This document shows positions 31,685-39,674 of a stretch of DNA of 64,000 nt, piece by piece; the first letter of the stretch is position 1; each line of letters starts with the position of its first letter. The translations under genes were made by a program, and so were the position numbers. The DNA lies in the NCBI RefSeq assembly GCF_000428945.1, contig NZ_AUAX01000004.1, positions 434,001 through 498,000 on the forward strand, written 5' to 3'. This stretch comes from Hamadaea tsunoensis DSM 44101 (GTDB lineage: Bacteria; Actinomycetota; Actinomycetes; Mycobacteriales; Micromonosporaceae). The notes beneath the pieces are model-generated. The model ran no database searches, was not told the origin of the DNA, and worked only from the letters and a program-made list of their open reading frames with translations.

Positions 31685-32116
31685 ATGGCTTACACATTCC
31701 AGGTGGTTCAGGACAGCGCCCACCCGCACGACCAGGCCGACTGGTGGGCCGAGACGCTCGGCTGGCAGGTCGAGCCGTCCGACGAGGACTTCATCCGGCG
31801 CATGGTCGCCGAAGGGCACGCGAGCGAGGCGGACACCACGACGCACGGCGGTGTCCTGGTGTGGCGCGAGGGCCAGGCGATCCGGCATCCCGACGGGCTC
31901 GGCACCGCGCCGCGCGTGCTGTTCCAGCTCGTGCCGGAGGGCAAGACGGTCAAGAACCGGATGCACCTCGACGTACGCATCGGGGACGACGACCGGGACG
32001 AGGTCGTCGCCAAGCTGGTCGCCCGCGGCGCGACGCGGCTGTGGGAGGGGCGCCAGGGGCCGCACACCTGGGTGACGATGGCCGATCCGGAGGGCAACGA
32101 ATTCTGCGTGGCCTGA
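31685..32116 (+). CDS. VOC superfamily protein (Glyoxalase_6-like)
   Basis: A 143-residue glyoxalase-fold protein: FQVVQDSAHPHDQADWWAETLGW in the first half, NRMHLDVRIGD and VTMADPEGNEFCVA in the second. The His and Glu positions fit the metal site of the fold. It is divergent from the WYL regulator. The last 99 bp (32018-32116), from LVARGATRLWEGRQ to the stop codon, recur at 34099-34197 without a stop, showing that a second copy once existed. Confidence 0.85.
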   Translation: MAYTFQVVQDSAHPHDQADWWAETLGWQVEPSDEDFIRRMVAEGHASEADTTTHGGVLVWREGQAIRHPDGLGTAPRVLFQLVPEGKTVKNRMHLDVRIGDDDRDEVVAKLVARGATRLWEGRQGPHTWVTMADPEGNEFCVA

Positions 32117-32145
32117 TATCTGAGGCCCGGCCGGGTCGGCCCAGG

Positions 32146-33492
32146 CTATCGCGGCGGATCAGGGGCGATCCTGGCACGCCATGTCGTCGACCGCCGTCTC
32201 CACCGCCGGCGCAGCTTCACAACGAGCCCCACGCAGGCCAGTACGACGAGCCCCAGCGCGATGTACGCCCAGTTCTGCGCTTGCCACGGCGACGGCCTCA
32301 GCTGTGGGCCGTCGAGGGGCCACTGTTCCAGTGCGTTGCGGGGATACTGCGGGCACCCGTACCCCGCTGCCCGCAATGGAAGAGCCTCGGGGCTCCCACC
32401 GTCCGGGAGACGCACGATGGCGCAGGAGTTGTCGACGTCGTTGGTCACCGACAGGACCGGAGCGCCTTGCCGCCACGCGATGAGCTCCGGCCGATCCGGC
32501 CGGCCACGGACCGCCTCGTCCGTGACCGTTCCTGTGTCGACATCGAGATACTGCAGGTGGAACCGCTGCAGGGCCGATTGTTCGGGGATGGACCCGTCGC
32601 AGGACGGCGACGTCGGGCATCCCTCGGTGAAGGTGAGGATCAGTCGTCTGCCATCCGGCGACCAGGCGGCGCTGCCCGCGATCTGCTGCCGCTCGCCGAG
32701 CGGCAGCGTACGTTGCACCGTGCCGGTCGCAACGTCGAGGATCAGCAACTCCTGGTTTTGTCGGTCACGGCCGACGGTGATGGCGAGCCGGGTGCCGTCA
32801 GGCGAGAACGCCGCCCGGAAGACGTCTGCCTCAGCGACGTGGACGACCCGTAGGCTGCCGTCCGGCACGCTGACGATGACGATGTTGTCCAAGCGTGTCG
32901 GATCGTTGATGCGCTCACCGGTCGGGCCGGTGGTCGGCACTACGTCGTCCTTCCCGACAACGGCCACGGCGCTTCGGCTGTCGGGCGACCACACGGCCGG
33001 CCAGGCCGACGAAACGGCAGGACTGAGCTTGCGGGACTGCCCGGTGACCAGGTCGACAAGGTTGTCGCCCAGGAAGTAGCGGCCGTCCGGCGACAAACTG
33101 CCGGTCCACTCGCCGGGGTCGTGATAGATCAGCCGGAAGGAGTCGTCCTGGCCCACGACCACCAGTGACGGCTCCAGATCGAGACTGTGCCCTGTCTCGA
33201 ACACAAGCTTCGCCGGCCCGTTCGGATCCTCGCTGAACGTCTGCTGCCACAGGTACGGCTGAGCGACCCAGGTCGGCAGCGTACGGTCGTCGGTACCCGC
33301 GAACCGCGACCCGGTCGCGTTCGGCCACGGCAGCCACATCGCGGTCACGCTCACCAACAGGCAGGCGAGAATCCCTGCGGCCCGGCGCCGCCGGCGGATG
33401 CGACGTCCGCGCCGCCAGAGGTCTTCCGGCATACGCATGTCGGGAGCCTCGCCGGCGAGATCGACCAGAGCTCGATGCAGCGTTGCAGTCAT
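32146..33492 (-). CDS. Membrane-anchored beta-propeller protein, partner of the sigma factor
   Basis: A 448-residue protein. A cytoplasmic N-terminus (MTATLHRALVDLAGEAPD, basic RRRGRRIRRRRRAAG) precedes one transmembrane helix (about 37-55). A large extracytoplasmic TolB/WD40-like beta-propeller follows (repeats such as SPDGRYFLG, SPDGTRLAI, SPDGRRLIL), with a second transmembrane helix near 410-430 and a basic tail. It overlaps the sigma factor stop by 4 bp, so the two are coupled. The N-terminus lacks a clear zinc anti-sigma motif, but position and topology suggest that it controls the sigma factor. GC is somewhat lower than in the flanks. Confidence 0.75.
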   Translation of the reverse strand: MTATLHRALVDLAGEAPDMRMPEDLWRRGRRIRRRRRAAGILACLLVSVTAMWLPWPNATGSRFAGTDDRTLPTWVAQPYLWQQTFSEDPNGPAKLVFETGHSLDLEPSLVVVGQDDSFRLIYHDPGEWTGSLSPDGRYFLGDNLVDLVTGQSRKLSPAVSSAWPAVWSPDSRSAVAVVGKDDVVPTTGPTGERINDPTRLDNIVIVSVPDGSLRVVHVAEADVFRAAFSPDGTRLAITVGRDRQNQELLILDVATGTVQRTLPLGERQQIAGSAAWSPDGRRLILTFTEGCPTSPSCDGSIPEQSALQRFHLQYLDVDTGTVTDEAVRGRPDRPELIAWRQGAPVLSVTNDVDNSCAIVRLPDGGSPEALPLRAAGYGCPQYPRNALEQWPLDGPQLRPSPWQAQNWAYIALGLVVLACVGLVVKLRRRWRRRSTTWRARIAPDPPR

Positions 33493-34001
33493 CTCGACAC
33501 CTCCTGCAGGTCAGCCAGTTCTGGGGCGATGGAACGCAGCCGGGCCAGCGCATCACGGGTCTGGCTCTTCACGGTGCCCGTCGATACACCGAGGACCTGT
33601 GCCGCCTGAGCTTCGGTCAAGTCCTCGAAGTAGCGCAGCACCAGCACGGCCCGCTGTTTGGGGGCCAGTTTGGCCAGCGCCTGACGAACGGCGATCGCCG
33701 TCGTCGCCGGCCCGTGCGGGTCCGCCCCGGCGACCTCCGGCACGGCGGCGACCGGCAGCGGCTCCCGTCGCCACCTTCTCCACCAGGAGACATGCTGGTG
33801 GTACAGGACGCGCCGCACGTAGGCGTCCGGGTTGCCCTCCGCGACGATCTGCTCCCAGCGGGAAGCGACCTTGGCCAACGTCTGCTGGACCAGGTCCTCC
33901 GCCAGATACGAGTCGCCTGTCAGCAGGAACGCCGCACGCACGAGCACCCCCAGGCGCGCGTGCACATACTCCCGGAACGAATCCGCAGGACCGGCTGTCA
34001 T
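33489..34001 (-). CDS. ECF sigma factor, SigE family (sigma-70 group 4)
   Basis: A 170-residue extracytoplasmic-function sigma factor of the actinobacterial SigE family: FREYVHARLGVLVRAAFLLTGDSYLAEDLVQQTLAKVASRW (region 2) and LAPKQRAVLVLRYFEDLTEAQAAQVLGVSTGTVKSQTRDALARL (region 4). The ATG at 34001 gives the standard N-terminus. It is co-transcribed with the beta-propeller membrane protein. The upstream DNA contains a remnant of a VOC gene, so this pair seems to have arrived by rearrangement. Confidence 0.9.
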   Translation of the reverse strand: MTAGPADSFREYVHARLGVLVRAAFLLTGDSYLAEDLVQQTLAKVASRWEQIVAEGNPDAYVRRVLYHQHVSWWRRWRREPLPVAAVPEVAGADPHGPATTAIAVRQALAKLAPKQRAVLVLRYFEDLTEAQAAQVLGVSTGTVKSQTRDALARLRSIAPELADLQEVSR

Positions 34002-34098
34002 CACTGGCACATCGAAATCACTGGCACAGGAAGATACACGCGCCGAAGGTGTCCATTGGAGGGGCGGCCGGGTCGCTTGTTTGAAGCCGATCAGCCGG

Positions 34099-34197
34099 TA
34101 GCCCGCAGGGCGACGCGGCTGTGGGAGGGACGCCAGGGGCCGCACACCTGGGTGACGATGGCCGACCCGGAGGGCAACGAATTCTGCGTCGCCCGAC
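34099..34197 (+). pseudogene. 3' remnant of a duplicated VOC gene
   Basis: These 99 bp match the last 99 bp of the intact VOC gene (32018-32116) at more than nine of ten positions and translate as RLWEGRQGPHTWVTMADPEG in frame. The stop codon TGA has become CGA and the frame runs on. Nothing of the 5' part remains. It marks either a deleted tandem copy or the far edge of an insertion that brought in the sigma factor and propeller genes. Confidence 0.85.
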
Positions 34198-34201
34198 CGG
34201 G

Positions 34202-34249
34202 CACCGGCCGGCCGGCGGGTGGGGGGAACACGCCGTCGGCCGGCCGGTG
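34202..34249 (-). terminator. Hairpin after the DHA2 exporter gene
   Basis: Perfect 13-bp arms (CACCGGCCGGCCG at 34202-34214 and its complement at 34237-34249) lie 45 bp past the stop of the exporter gene. The region 34002-34293 otherwise holds the sigma factor promoter area and the VOC remnant. Confidence 0.55.
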
Positions 34250-34293
34250 GATCAGTGGCGCCGGAAGGGTGGCGCCGGGCAGGGAAAGTCCGG

Positions 34294-35724
34294 TCAGTGG
34301 CCCGGTTCCTGCGCCGCCTGGCGGGGCATCAGCGCGGCGACCGGGATGCTGAGCGCGGTGGCGGCGAGGACGACGAGCAGGGTGACCCTCATCGCGTGGG
34401 CCGGTCCGGCGGTCGCGGCCTGGAAGAAGACGGACGTGACGGCGGCCGAGCCGATCGCCGAGGACAGCTGCTGGATCGAGCTGAGCGAGCCGCTGGCGCT
34501 GCCGGCCTCGTCGGGCCGCGCGTCGCCCAGGGCGACGGTCGGGATCGTGGTGAAGCAGAGTCCGAGCCCGACGCCGATGACGAGCAGTGCCGGGGCCAGT
34601 GCCCACAGGCTCAGGTCGGTCCCGGAGTGCTCGACGAGGGCCAGGACCCCGCCGCAACCGGCGAGGACGACCGTGAGACCGAGGAAGACGAGCCTGCGGC
34701 CGAGCTTGGCGACCAGTCCGCCCATGGCCGCGAACGAGGCGCCGATGAGTCCCAGGGTGAGCGGGACCAGCGCGAGCGCGGCGTCCCGCGGGCCGGCGTG
34801 CAGCCCTTCCTGCAGGAACAGCGACAGCACGAAGATCAGGCCGGTGCCGGCGGCGAAGGCGACCAGGCCGACGAGCATCCCGGAGGTGAAGCCCCGGTTC
34901 TTCAGGAGCGAGGCCTTGATGAGCGGGTGGGCCGCGGTCCGCTGCCGGTAGGCGAAGGCGGCGAGGAAGAGGACGCCGACGGTGACCGAGCCGACCGGCA
35001 GGGCGCTCCAGCCGTTGGTCGAGCCGTCGATCAGGCCGTACAGCAGCCCGATCATGGTCACCGCCAGCAGGCCGGAGCCCCAGCCGTCGACCACGGTGGA
35101 CCGGTCGCCGTCGTCGTCCCGCGGCAGGATCCGGGCGGCCAGGACCAGTCCGACGGCGCCGAGGACGATGTTGGCGAGGAAGATCGGGCGCCAGGACAGT
35201 CCGAACAGGTCGGCGCTGATGATGAAGCCGGCCAGGACCGGGCCGACGACACTGGACAGACCGAGAACCGGGCCGAAGAGCCCGAACGCCTTGGCGAGCA
35301 TGTCGCGGTCGAACGTCTTCGCCATGATCGCCATGCCCTGCGGCAGGAGGAGTGCCCCGAACGCGCCCTGCGCGACCCGGGCGGCGATGAGCAGGGTCGG
35401 GTCGGGCGAGAAGCCGGCGACCGCCGAGGCCAGGGTGAACCCGCCCATGCCGATCAGGAAGAGCCGGCGCTGCCCGAACTTGTCGCCCAGCCGCCCGCCG
35501 ACCAGAAGCAGCACCCCCATCGCGAGCATGTACGCCGGCCCCAGCCATTTGATCAGACTCTCGCCGCCGTGAAGGTCGGCGGCGATGGTGGGGGCGGCGA
35601 TGTTCGTGACGGTCGCATCGATCACGTCGAGGGCGTCGGCCAGCAGGACAAGCCCCAGGATCGCCCAGATCAGGCGGCTGGGGCGGGGTGTGACCACTGT
35701 GCGCGGCTGCGTCGTGGCAGTCAT
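34294..35724 (-). CDS. DHA2-family (EmrB/QacA) drug exporter
   Basis: A 476-residue MFS transporter with 14 predicted helices. The signatures are LDVIDATVTNIAAPTIAADL (motif D1, DxxxVNVALP-like), GRLGDKFGQRRLFLIG (motif A) and ARVAQGAFGALLLPQGMAIM (motif B/C region). It should export drugs or secondary metabolites with proton antiport. The ATG at 35724 has GGAAGGACG upstream. It is divergent from the DUF1996 gene; no TetR-type repressor is adjacent. Confidence 0.88.
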   Translation of the reverse strand: MTATTQPRTVVTPRPSRLIWAILGLVLLADALDVIDATVTNIAAPTIAADLHGGESLIKWLGPAYMLAMGVLLLVGGRLGDKFGQRRLFLIGMGGFTLASAVAGFSPDPTLLIAARVAQGAFGALLLPQGMAIMAKTFDRDMLAKAFGLFGPVLGLSSVVGPVLAGFIISADLFGLSWRPIFLANIVLGAVGLVLAARILPRDDDGDRSTVVDGWGSGLLAVTMIGLLYGLIDGSTNGWSALPVGSVTVGVLFLAAFAYRQRTAAHPLIKASLLKNRGFTSGMLVGLVAFAAGTGLIFVLSLFLQEGLHAGPRDAALALVPLTLGLIGASFAAMGGLVAKLGRRLVFLGLTVVLAGCGGVLALVEHSGTDLSLWALAPALLVIGVGLGLCFTTIPTVALGDARPDEAGSASGSLSSIQQLSSAIGSAAVTSVFFQAATAGPAHAMRVTLLVVLAATALSIPVAALMPRQAAQEPGH

Positions 35725-35858
35725 GGTGGAACGTCCTTCCGTACCGGGGCGCCGCTCCTGGGCGGCCTCTCGTCCCCCACTACGAACGCGTCCGGCCCGA
35801 TCCGACACCGGCCGCCGAGATTTCTTCGAGAACTTCGGAGCCGCCGGGAGCACGAGAA

Positions 35859-35874
35859 TGGAGAGCGCTCTCCA
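35859..35874. promoter_or_regulatory. LacI-family operator, distal copy
   Basis: The perfect 16-bp palindrome TGGAGAGCGCTCTCCA. The GAGCGCTC core is typical of operators for actinobacterial LacI-family sugar repressors (CebR/BxlR class). Its twin lies 172 bp downstream, so DNA looping is possible. Confidence 0.7.
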
Positions 35875-36031
35875 ATCAACGTCGAAAGAAGGGGCCTTCC
35901 GGCCAGGATGGCACGGAGCTCGAGAAGCGATTCACACCTTTGATGGTCATTTTGAGCGCCGGCGCGATGGCAACGACTGCGGCAACAGGATTGACGCCCG
36001 TACATCGCGAGCGTACAAAGGTACCTAATCC

Positions 36032-36045
36032 GGAGAGCGCTCTCC
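36032..36045. promoter_or_regulatory. LacI-family operator, proximal copy
   Basis: The perfect 14-bp palindrome GGAGAGCGCTCTCC, 51 bp before the ATG of the DUF1996 gene, identical in its core to the distal copy at 35860-35873. Confidence 0.75.
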
Positions 36046-36095
36046 ACGCTCGCACCACGTCACCCTGTACGCCTCTTTGCCCGAGGAGTCGACTC

Positions 36096-37535
36096 ATGAC
36101 ACCCGTGCCTCTCTCCGACCCTGCCCGGACGGCGGACCCCGCCCGTCGGGGCTTCGCCGCCGACAGATTCAGCACGACCTTCAAGCGCGCGGCCGCCGTC
36201 CTCGCGGCCGCGCTCGTGACCGCCACCGTGATCGGCCCGGCGACCCACGCCGAAGCCGCCTCCGTCCTGCTGTCCCAGGACCGGCCGACGTACGCGTCGT
36301 CCCTGGAGAACGGCGGGACCGCGGCCAACGCGGCGGTCGACGGCAACACCGCCACCCGGTGGGCCAGCCAGCCCACCGACGCCCAGTGGCTGGAGGTCGA
36401 CCTGGGCTTCTCCGCGAACATCACCCAGGTCGTCCTGCGCTGGGAGAACGCCTACGGCAAGTCCTTCCAGATCCAGACCTCGGCCGACGATCTGACCTGG
36501 ACGAACGCGTACACGACCACGGCCGGTCCGGGCGGCGTGCAGACGCTCAACGTGACCGGCACCGGCCGCTTCGTCCGCCTCAACCTGACCCAGCGCGGCA
36601 CCGGCTACGGCTACTCGCTGTGGGAGTTCCAGGTCTACGGCTCCTACGTCGCCCTGCCGACGTCCGGCTGGGTCCTGGCCAACCCGCAGGTCACCACGAC
36701 CGCGTCCCAGGCCAACCCGCCGCACGCGTACTTCCACGAATTCCAGACGAACTGCTCGGTCGTGAAGGACCTGCCGGACGACCCGATCGTCTTCCCGGGC
36801 CAGCCCGGCGCGTCCCACATGCACACGTTCATGGGCAACACCAGCACCAACGCCAACAGCACGCTGGCGTCGTTGCAGGCGGCCACGTCCACGTCGTGCC
36901 TGGCCCCCGGCGACAAGGCCGCGTACTGGATGCCCACCATGTACAACGGCAGCACCGCGGTGGAGCCGGTCGGGCCGCAGGTCATCTACTACAAGACCAA
37001 CCTGATCGACTACACCAGCGTGCGCACGTTCCCGTTGGGCCTGCGCTACGTGGTGAACACGCCGAAGACCAACGCCCTGGAGTTCATGAACTTCCCCGGC
37101 GTGGTCGAGGGCTGGGAGTGCGGCGAGAGCTACCACAACGCCGACTTCCCGCTCAGCTGCCCGGCCGGCACCCAGGTCAACATCCGCCTGCAGGCACCGA
37201 GCTGCTGGGACGGCAAGTACCTGGACACCCCCGACCACATCGGGCACATGGCGTACCCGGTCAACGGGCGCTGCACCATCTCGCACCCGGTGGCGCTGCC
37301 GATGATCGAGTTCAAGATGGCCTTCCCGGCGGGCACCGACCTGTCGCAGATCCGGCTGTCGAGCGGGCGGGGCTACTCGTTCCACTACGACTTCTTCAAC
37401 GCCTGGGACCCGGCCACCCTGGCCGCGATGGTCACCCACTGCATCGTGGGCGGCCTGCAGTGCGACCCGCACGGCTACGACCAGGAGCACCCCGAGAAGG
37501 GCGCCGTCCTCAACGCCCAGTACCAGCTGCCGTAA
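36096..37535 (+). CDS. Secreted DUF1996 protein with N-terminal F5/8 C (discoidin) domain
   Basis: A 479-residue exported protein. A long signal peptide (hydrophobic core AAAVLAAALVTATVIG) is followed by a discoidin/F5-8 C carbohydrate-binding-type domain (about 55-185: NGGTAANAAVDGNTATRW ... WEFQVYGSY), then DUF1996 (about 200-470: FPGQPGASHMHTFMGN, VEGWECGE, PSCWDGKYLD, GRCTISHPVALP). DUF1996 is best known from fungal secreted WSC-domain proteins and has no proven activity. A GAGGAG site precedes the ATG. Two LacI-type operators upstream suggest sugar-induced expression, so a role in polysaccharide breakdown is a reasonable inference. Confidence 0.85.
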   Translation: MTPVPLSDPARTADPARRGFAADRFSTTFKRAAAVLAAALVTATVIGPATHAEAASVLLSQDRPTYASSLENGGTAANAAVDGNTATRWASQPTDAQWLEVDLGFSANITQVVLRWENAYGKSFQIQTSADDLTWTNAYTTTAGPGGVQTLNVTGTGRFVRLNLTQRGTGYGYSLWEFQVYGSYVALPTSGWVLANPQVTTTASQANPPHAYFHEFQTNCSVVKDLPDDPIVFPGQPGASHMHTFMGNTSTNANSTLASLQAATSTSCLAPGDKAAYWMPTMYNGSTAVEPVGPQVIYYKTNLIDYTSVRTFPLGLRYVVNTPKTNALEFMNFPGVVEGWECGESYHNADFPLSCPAGTQVNIRLQAPSCWDGKYLDTPDHIGHMAYPVNGRCTISHPVALPMIEFKMAFPAGTDLSQIRLSSGRGYSFHYDFFNAWDPATLAAMVTHCIVGGLQCDPHGYDQEHPEKGAVLNAQYQLP

Positions 37536-37549
37536 CCGACCGATCGATC

Positions 37550-37577
37550 GAGCCGCCGCACGCCGGTGCGGCGGCTC
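37550..37577 (+). terminator. Hairpin terminator after the DUF1996 gene
   Basis: Perfect 12-bp arms GAGCCGCCGCAC / GTGCGGCGGCTC with a 4-nt loop, 14 bp after the stop codon, followed by CCCTCC. It separates the gene from the next lipoprotein gene. Confidence 0.75.
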
Positions 37578-37596
37578 CCTCCTCTCCGGAGTAACC

Positions 37597-38091
37597 GTGC
37601 GCCGCCTGCTCACCGTCCTCGCCGCCGTCGCCCTCGCGGCCTGTTCCAGCCCCGCCCCCGCGCCACCGGCCGGTCCCGACGCCCTCACCCGCATGGTCTG
37701 CGAGCAGGAGGTGCGCGAGGAACTCGCCGCCGCCCTCGGGGTCGACGCCCAGCCGCAGGGCACGTGGACCCCGCCCACCTACACCTGCGTGTACGCGTAC
37801 CCCGACGGCCGGTTCACGCTGACGATCCGGGAACTGCCCGACAAGGCGGCGGCCACGGCGTACTACGAGGAGCGCCGGAACGCGGCCACCGCTCGCACGG
37901 AACTGCCCGGCATCGGCGAGGCGGCGTTCTCGGTCGCCGACGGGTCGATCTACCTGCGCAAGGACGCCAAGGTCCTGTACGCCGACGTCAGCGCCCTGCC
38001 CGACAAGTTCGGCAATCCGCCGATCACGAAGGTACGCGCGGCCCTGTCGATCGTCACGACGGTGATGCACTGCTGGACCGAGAACAGCTGA
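37597..38091 (+). CDS. Small lipoprotein of unknown function
   Basis: A 164-residue lipoprotein with lipobox ALAAC at about residue 16. The mature domain (LTRMVCEQEVREELAAALG ... PTYTCVYAYPDGRFTLTIRELPD ... MHCWTENS) resembles small actinobacterial cell-envelope lipoproteins with paired cysteines and no known role. The GTG start lies 20 bp after the terminator hairpin. Its stop is one base from the stop of the convergent acetyltransferase gene. Confidence 0.75.
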   Translation: MRRLLTVLAAVALAACSSPAPAPPAGPDALTRMVCEQEVREELAAALGVDAQPQGTWTPPTYTCVYAYPDGRFTLTIRELPDKAAATAYYEERRNAATARTELPGIGEAAFSVADGSIYLRKDAKVLYADVSALPDKFGNPPITKVRAALSIVTTVMHCWTENS

Positions 38092-38092
38092 G

Positions 38093-39004
38093 TCACCGGT
38101 CGCGGCGACGCCGGTAGCCCGAGGTCCGGGTGACAGGGGCGAAGCCGAGCGACCGGTAGAGCCCGGCGGCGGGCGCGTTGTCGGCGTCGTGGTTCACCGA
38201 CACCGTCGTCATGCCGGCCGCCCGCATCCGGCGCAGCCCCTCGGCGAGCACGGCCCGGCCGAGGCCCCGGCGCTGGAAGTCCGGATGGGTGCCGACCGGT
38301 TCGAAGTGCCCGAGCCGGTTGCGAAGGTCGGTCCAGTACACGGCGAACGCGGCGATCCGGCCGTCCGGCGCCTCGGCCACGATCTCCCGCGCGGGGTCGA
38401 AGCCCGGCCCGGTCATGACCTCCCGGTACGCGTCGCCGGTCCAGAACGCGCCGAACGCCGCGTTGCGGGCCTCGGCCAGGCCGCCGGCGTCCGCCAGGCG
38501 CGCGGAGCGGATCCGGAACCCGGCCGGCATCACCTCGGCCGGAGCTGTCTCGGCCGGGTTCGCACCCAGGCGTACCTCGGTCACGTCGTCCCACGTTCGG
38601 AAGCGCTCGAAACCCAAGCGTCGCAACAGTTCCCCGCGTACGCCGTCGCAGTCGTACGCGTCGGTCAGGACGTGCTCCTCGGCCGGATCGGCGTACGCGT
38701 CGGTGACCGCGTACGCGTGCCGCAGCATGGCCAGTTCGGCCTCGGATCCCCGCACGGCGGGCGCGGCGAAGACGTCGAAGGCGCACCCGAACCGCAGCGC
38801 GATGGAGATCCCGAGGACCTGCCCGCCCCCCTCGAAGACCTGGACGAGTTCGCCGACCGGTCGCCGGCCGCGCAGGTTCTCGTAGATCCGGTGCGGCAGC
38901 TCCCCCACATGGTCGTACGCGCACCGCCCGGCGGCGGCGATCCAGCCGGCCACGGTGTCCTGGAGCGTCACGAGATCGGCGTCGGCGTACGGGCGGTTCT
39001 GCAC
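38093..39004 (-). CDS. Tandem-GNAT acetyltransferase
   Basis: A 303-residue protein with two GNAT-like halves. The C-terminal half is complete, with motif A THPDFQRRGLGRAVLAEGL and motif B NAPAAGLYRSLGF. The N-terminal half (up to about 155) keeps the fold but has a weak acetyl-CoA motif, a layout shared with the Eis/mycothiol-synthase type of duplicated GNAT. The substrate is unknown. The reading frame is unusually dense in CGTACGCG motifs (38636-38717). Confidence 0.8.
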   Translation of the reverse strand: MQNRPYADADLVTLQDTVAGWIAAAGRCAYDHVGELPHRIYENLRGRRPVGELVQVFEGGGQVLGISIALRFGCAFDVFAAPAVRGSEAELAMLRHAYAVTDAYADPAEEHVLTDAYDCDGVRGELLRRLGFERFRTWDDVTEVRLGANPAETAPAEVMPAGFRIRSARLADAGGLAEARNAAFGAFWTGDAYREVMTGPGFDPAREIVAEAPDGRIAAFAVYWTDLRNRLGHFEPVGTHPDFQRRGLGRAVLAEGLRRMRAAGMTTVSVNHDADNAPAAGLYRSLGFAPVTRTSGYRRRRDR

Positions 39005-39017
39005 GGTCTCTCTATAG

Positions 39018-39056
39018 CAAAACGATCCCCGCCCGGGGACGCCGGGCGGGGATCGT
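39018..39056 (-). terminator. Rho-independent terminator after the FKBP gene
   Basis: Perfect 15-bp arms (ACGATCCCCGCCCGG at 39022-39036 and its complement at 39042-39056) followed, in the direction of the FKBP gene, by TTTT. This is one of the few classical intrinsic terminators in the window. Confidence 0.85.
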
Positions 39057-39067
39057 CGCGGGCAGCC

Positions 39068-39577
39068 TCAGGCGTTGATGGACACCACGTCGACCACGAA
39101 CACGAGCGTCTCGTTCGGGCCGATCACGCCGCCGGCACCGGCCGCGCCGTAGCCCAGGTTCGGCGGGATGACGATGAGGCGGCGACCGCCGGCCTTCGCC
39201 CCGACCAGACCCTGGTTCCAGCCGTCGATGACGCGCGCGCGGCCGAGCGGCGACACCGTGAACGGCGCGCCACGGTCCCACGAGGCGTCGAACTGCTTCT
39301 GCGACGACCAGGAGACGCCGACGTACTGCACCGACACCGCGTCGCCGTCCTTGGCGGCCGGGCCGCTGCCCTCCACGATGTCGGTCACCTGCAGCGTCGA
39401 CGGCTTGGCCGCCGCGTCGCTGAAGGCGATCTCCGGCTTCTTGGACAGATCAGTGCTGACGTTCACGCCACCTCCGCCTTTCATTTGGGTGTCCCCGCCG
39501 CCACCGCAGCCGGCCACTCCGGCTGCGAGCAGTCCGCCGAGCGCCAGCCCGGCGAGGACGCGTTGAATGATCCGCAC
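39068..39577 (-). CDS. FKBP-type peptidyl-prolyl isomerase lipoprotein
   Basis: A 169-residue exported peptidyl-prolyl cis-trans isomerase. The lipobox region is LAAGVAGC, followed by a Gly-rich linker. The FKBP core (about 60-169) has DGDAVSVQYVGV, FDASWDRGAPFTV, VIDGWNQGLVGAKAGGRRLI and PPNLGYGA with the aromatic active-site residues. It should assist folding of exported proteins on the outer membrane face. The GTG at 39577 is chosen for the signal peptide. It is divergent from the BNR-repeat protein. Confidence 0.9.
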   Translation of the reverse strand: MRIIQRVLAGLALGGLLAAGVAGCGGGGDTQMKGGGGVNVSTDLSKKPEIAFSDAAAKPSTLQVTDIVEGSGPAAKDGDAVSVQYVGVSWSSQKQFDASWDRGAPFTVSPLGRARVIDGWNQGLVGAKAGGRRLIVIPPNLGYGAAGAGGVIGPNETLVFVVDVVSINA

Positions 39578-39674
39578 CCCGCGAGGGTACAGGCGCGGAC
39601 CGCCGGGCGCCGGGAGCCGGCGTCGATTCGGACACCTCTGCCGTCCAGGGCCGGAAACGGTATGTTCGGACCTC

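Larger units (their letters stand above)
35725..36095. other. 371-bp divergent intergenic region with two LacI-type operators
   Basis: This gap separates the DHA2 exporter from the secreted DUF1996 gene. It contains two copies of the same 14-bp palindrome (35860-35873 and 36032-36045) and an AT-richer stretch between them likely to hold the promoter. No coding sequence with plausible codon use was found. Confidence 0.6.

Noticed and set aside
33483-34352. A 289-codon plus-strand gene spanning the sigma factor and the VOC remnant
   Set aside because: Only the 99-bp duplicated stretch is protein-like; the rest is antisense to the sigma factor gene and intergenic DNA.
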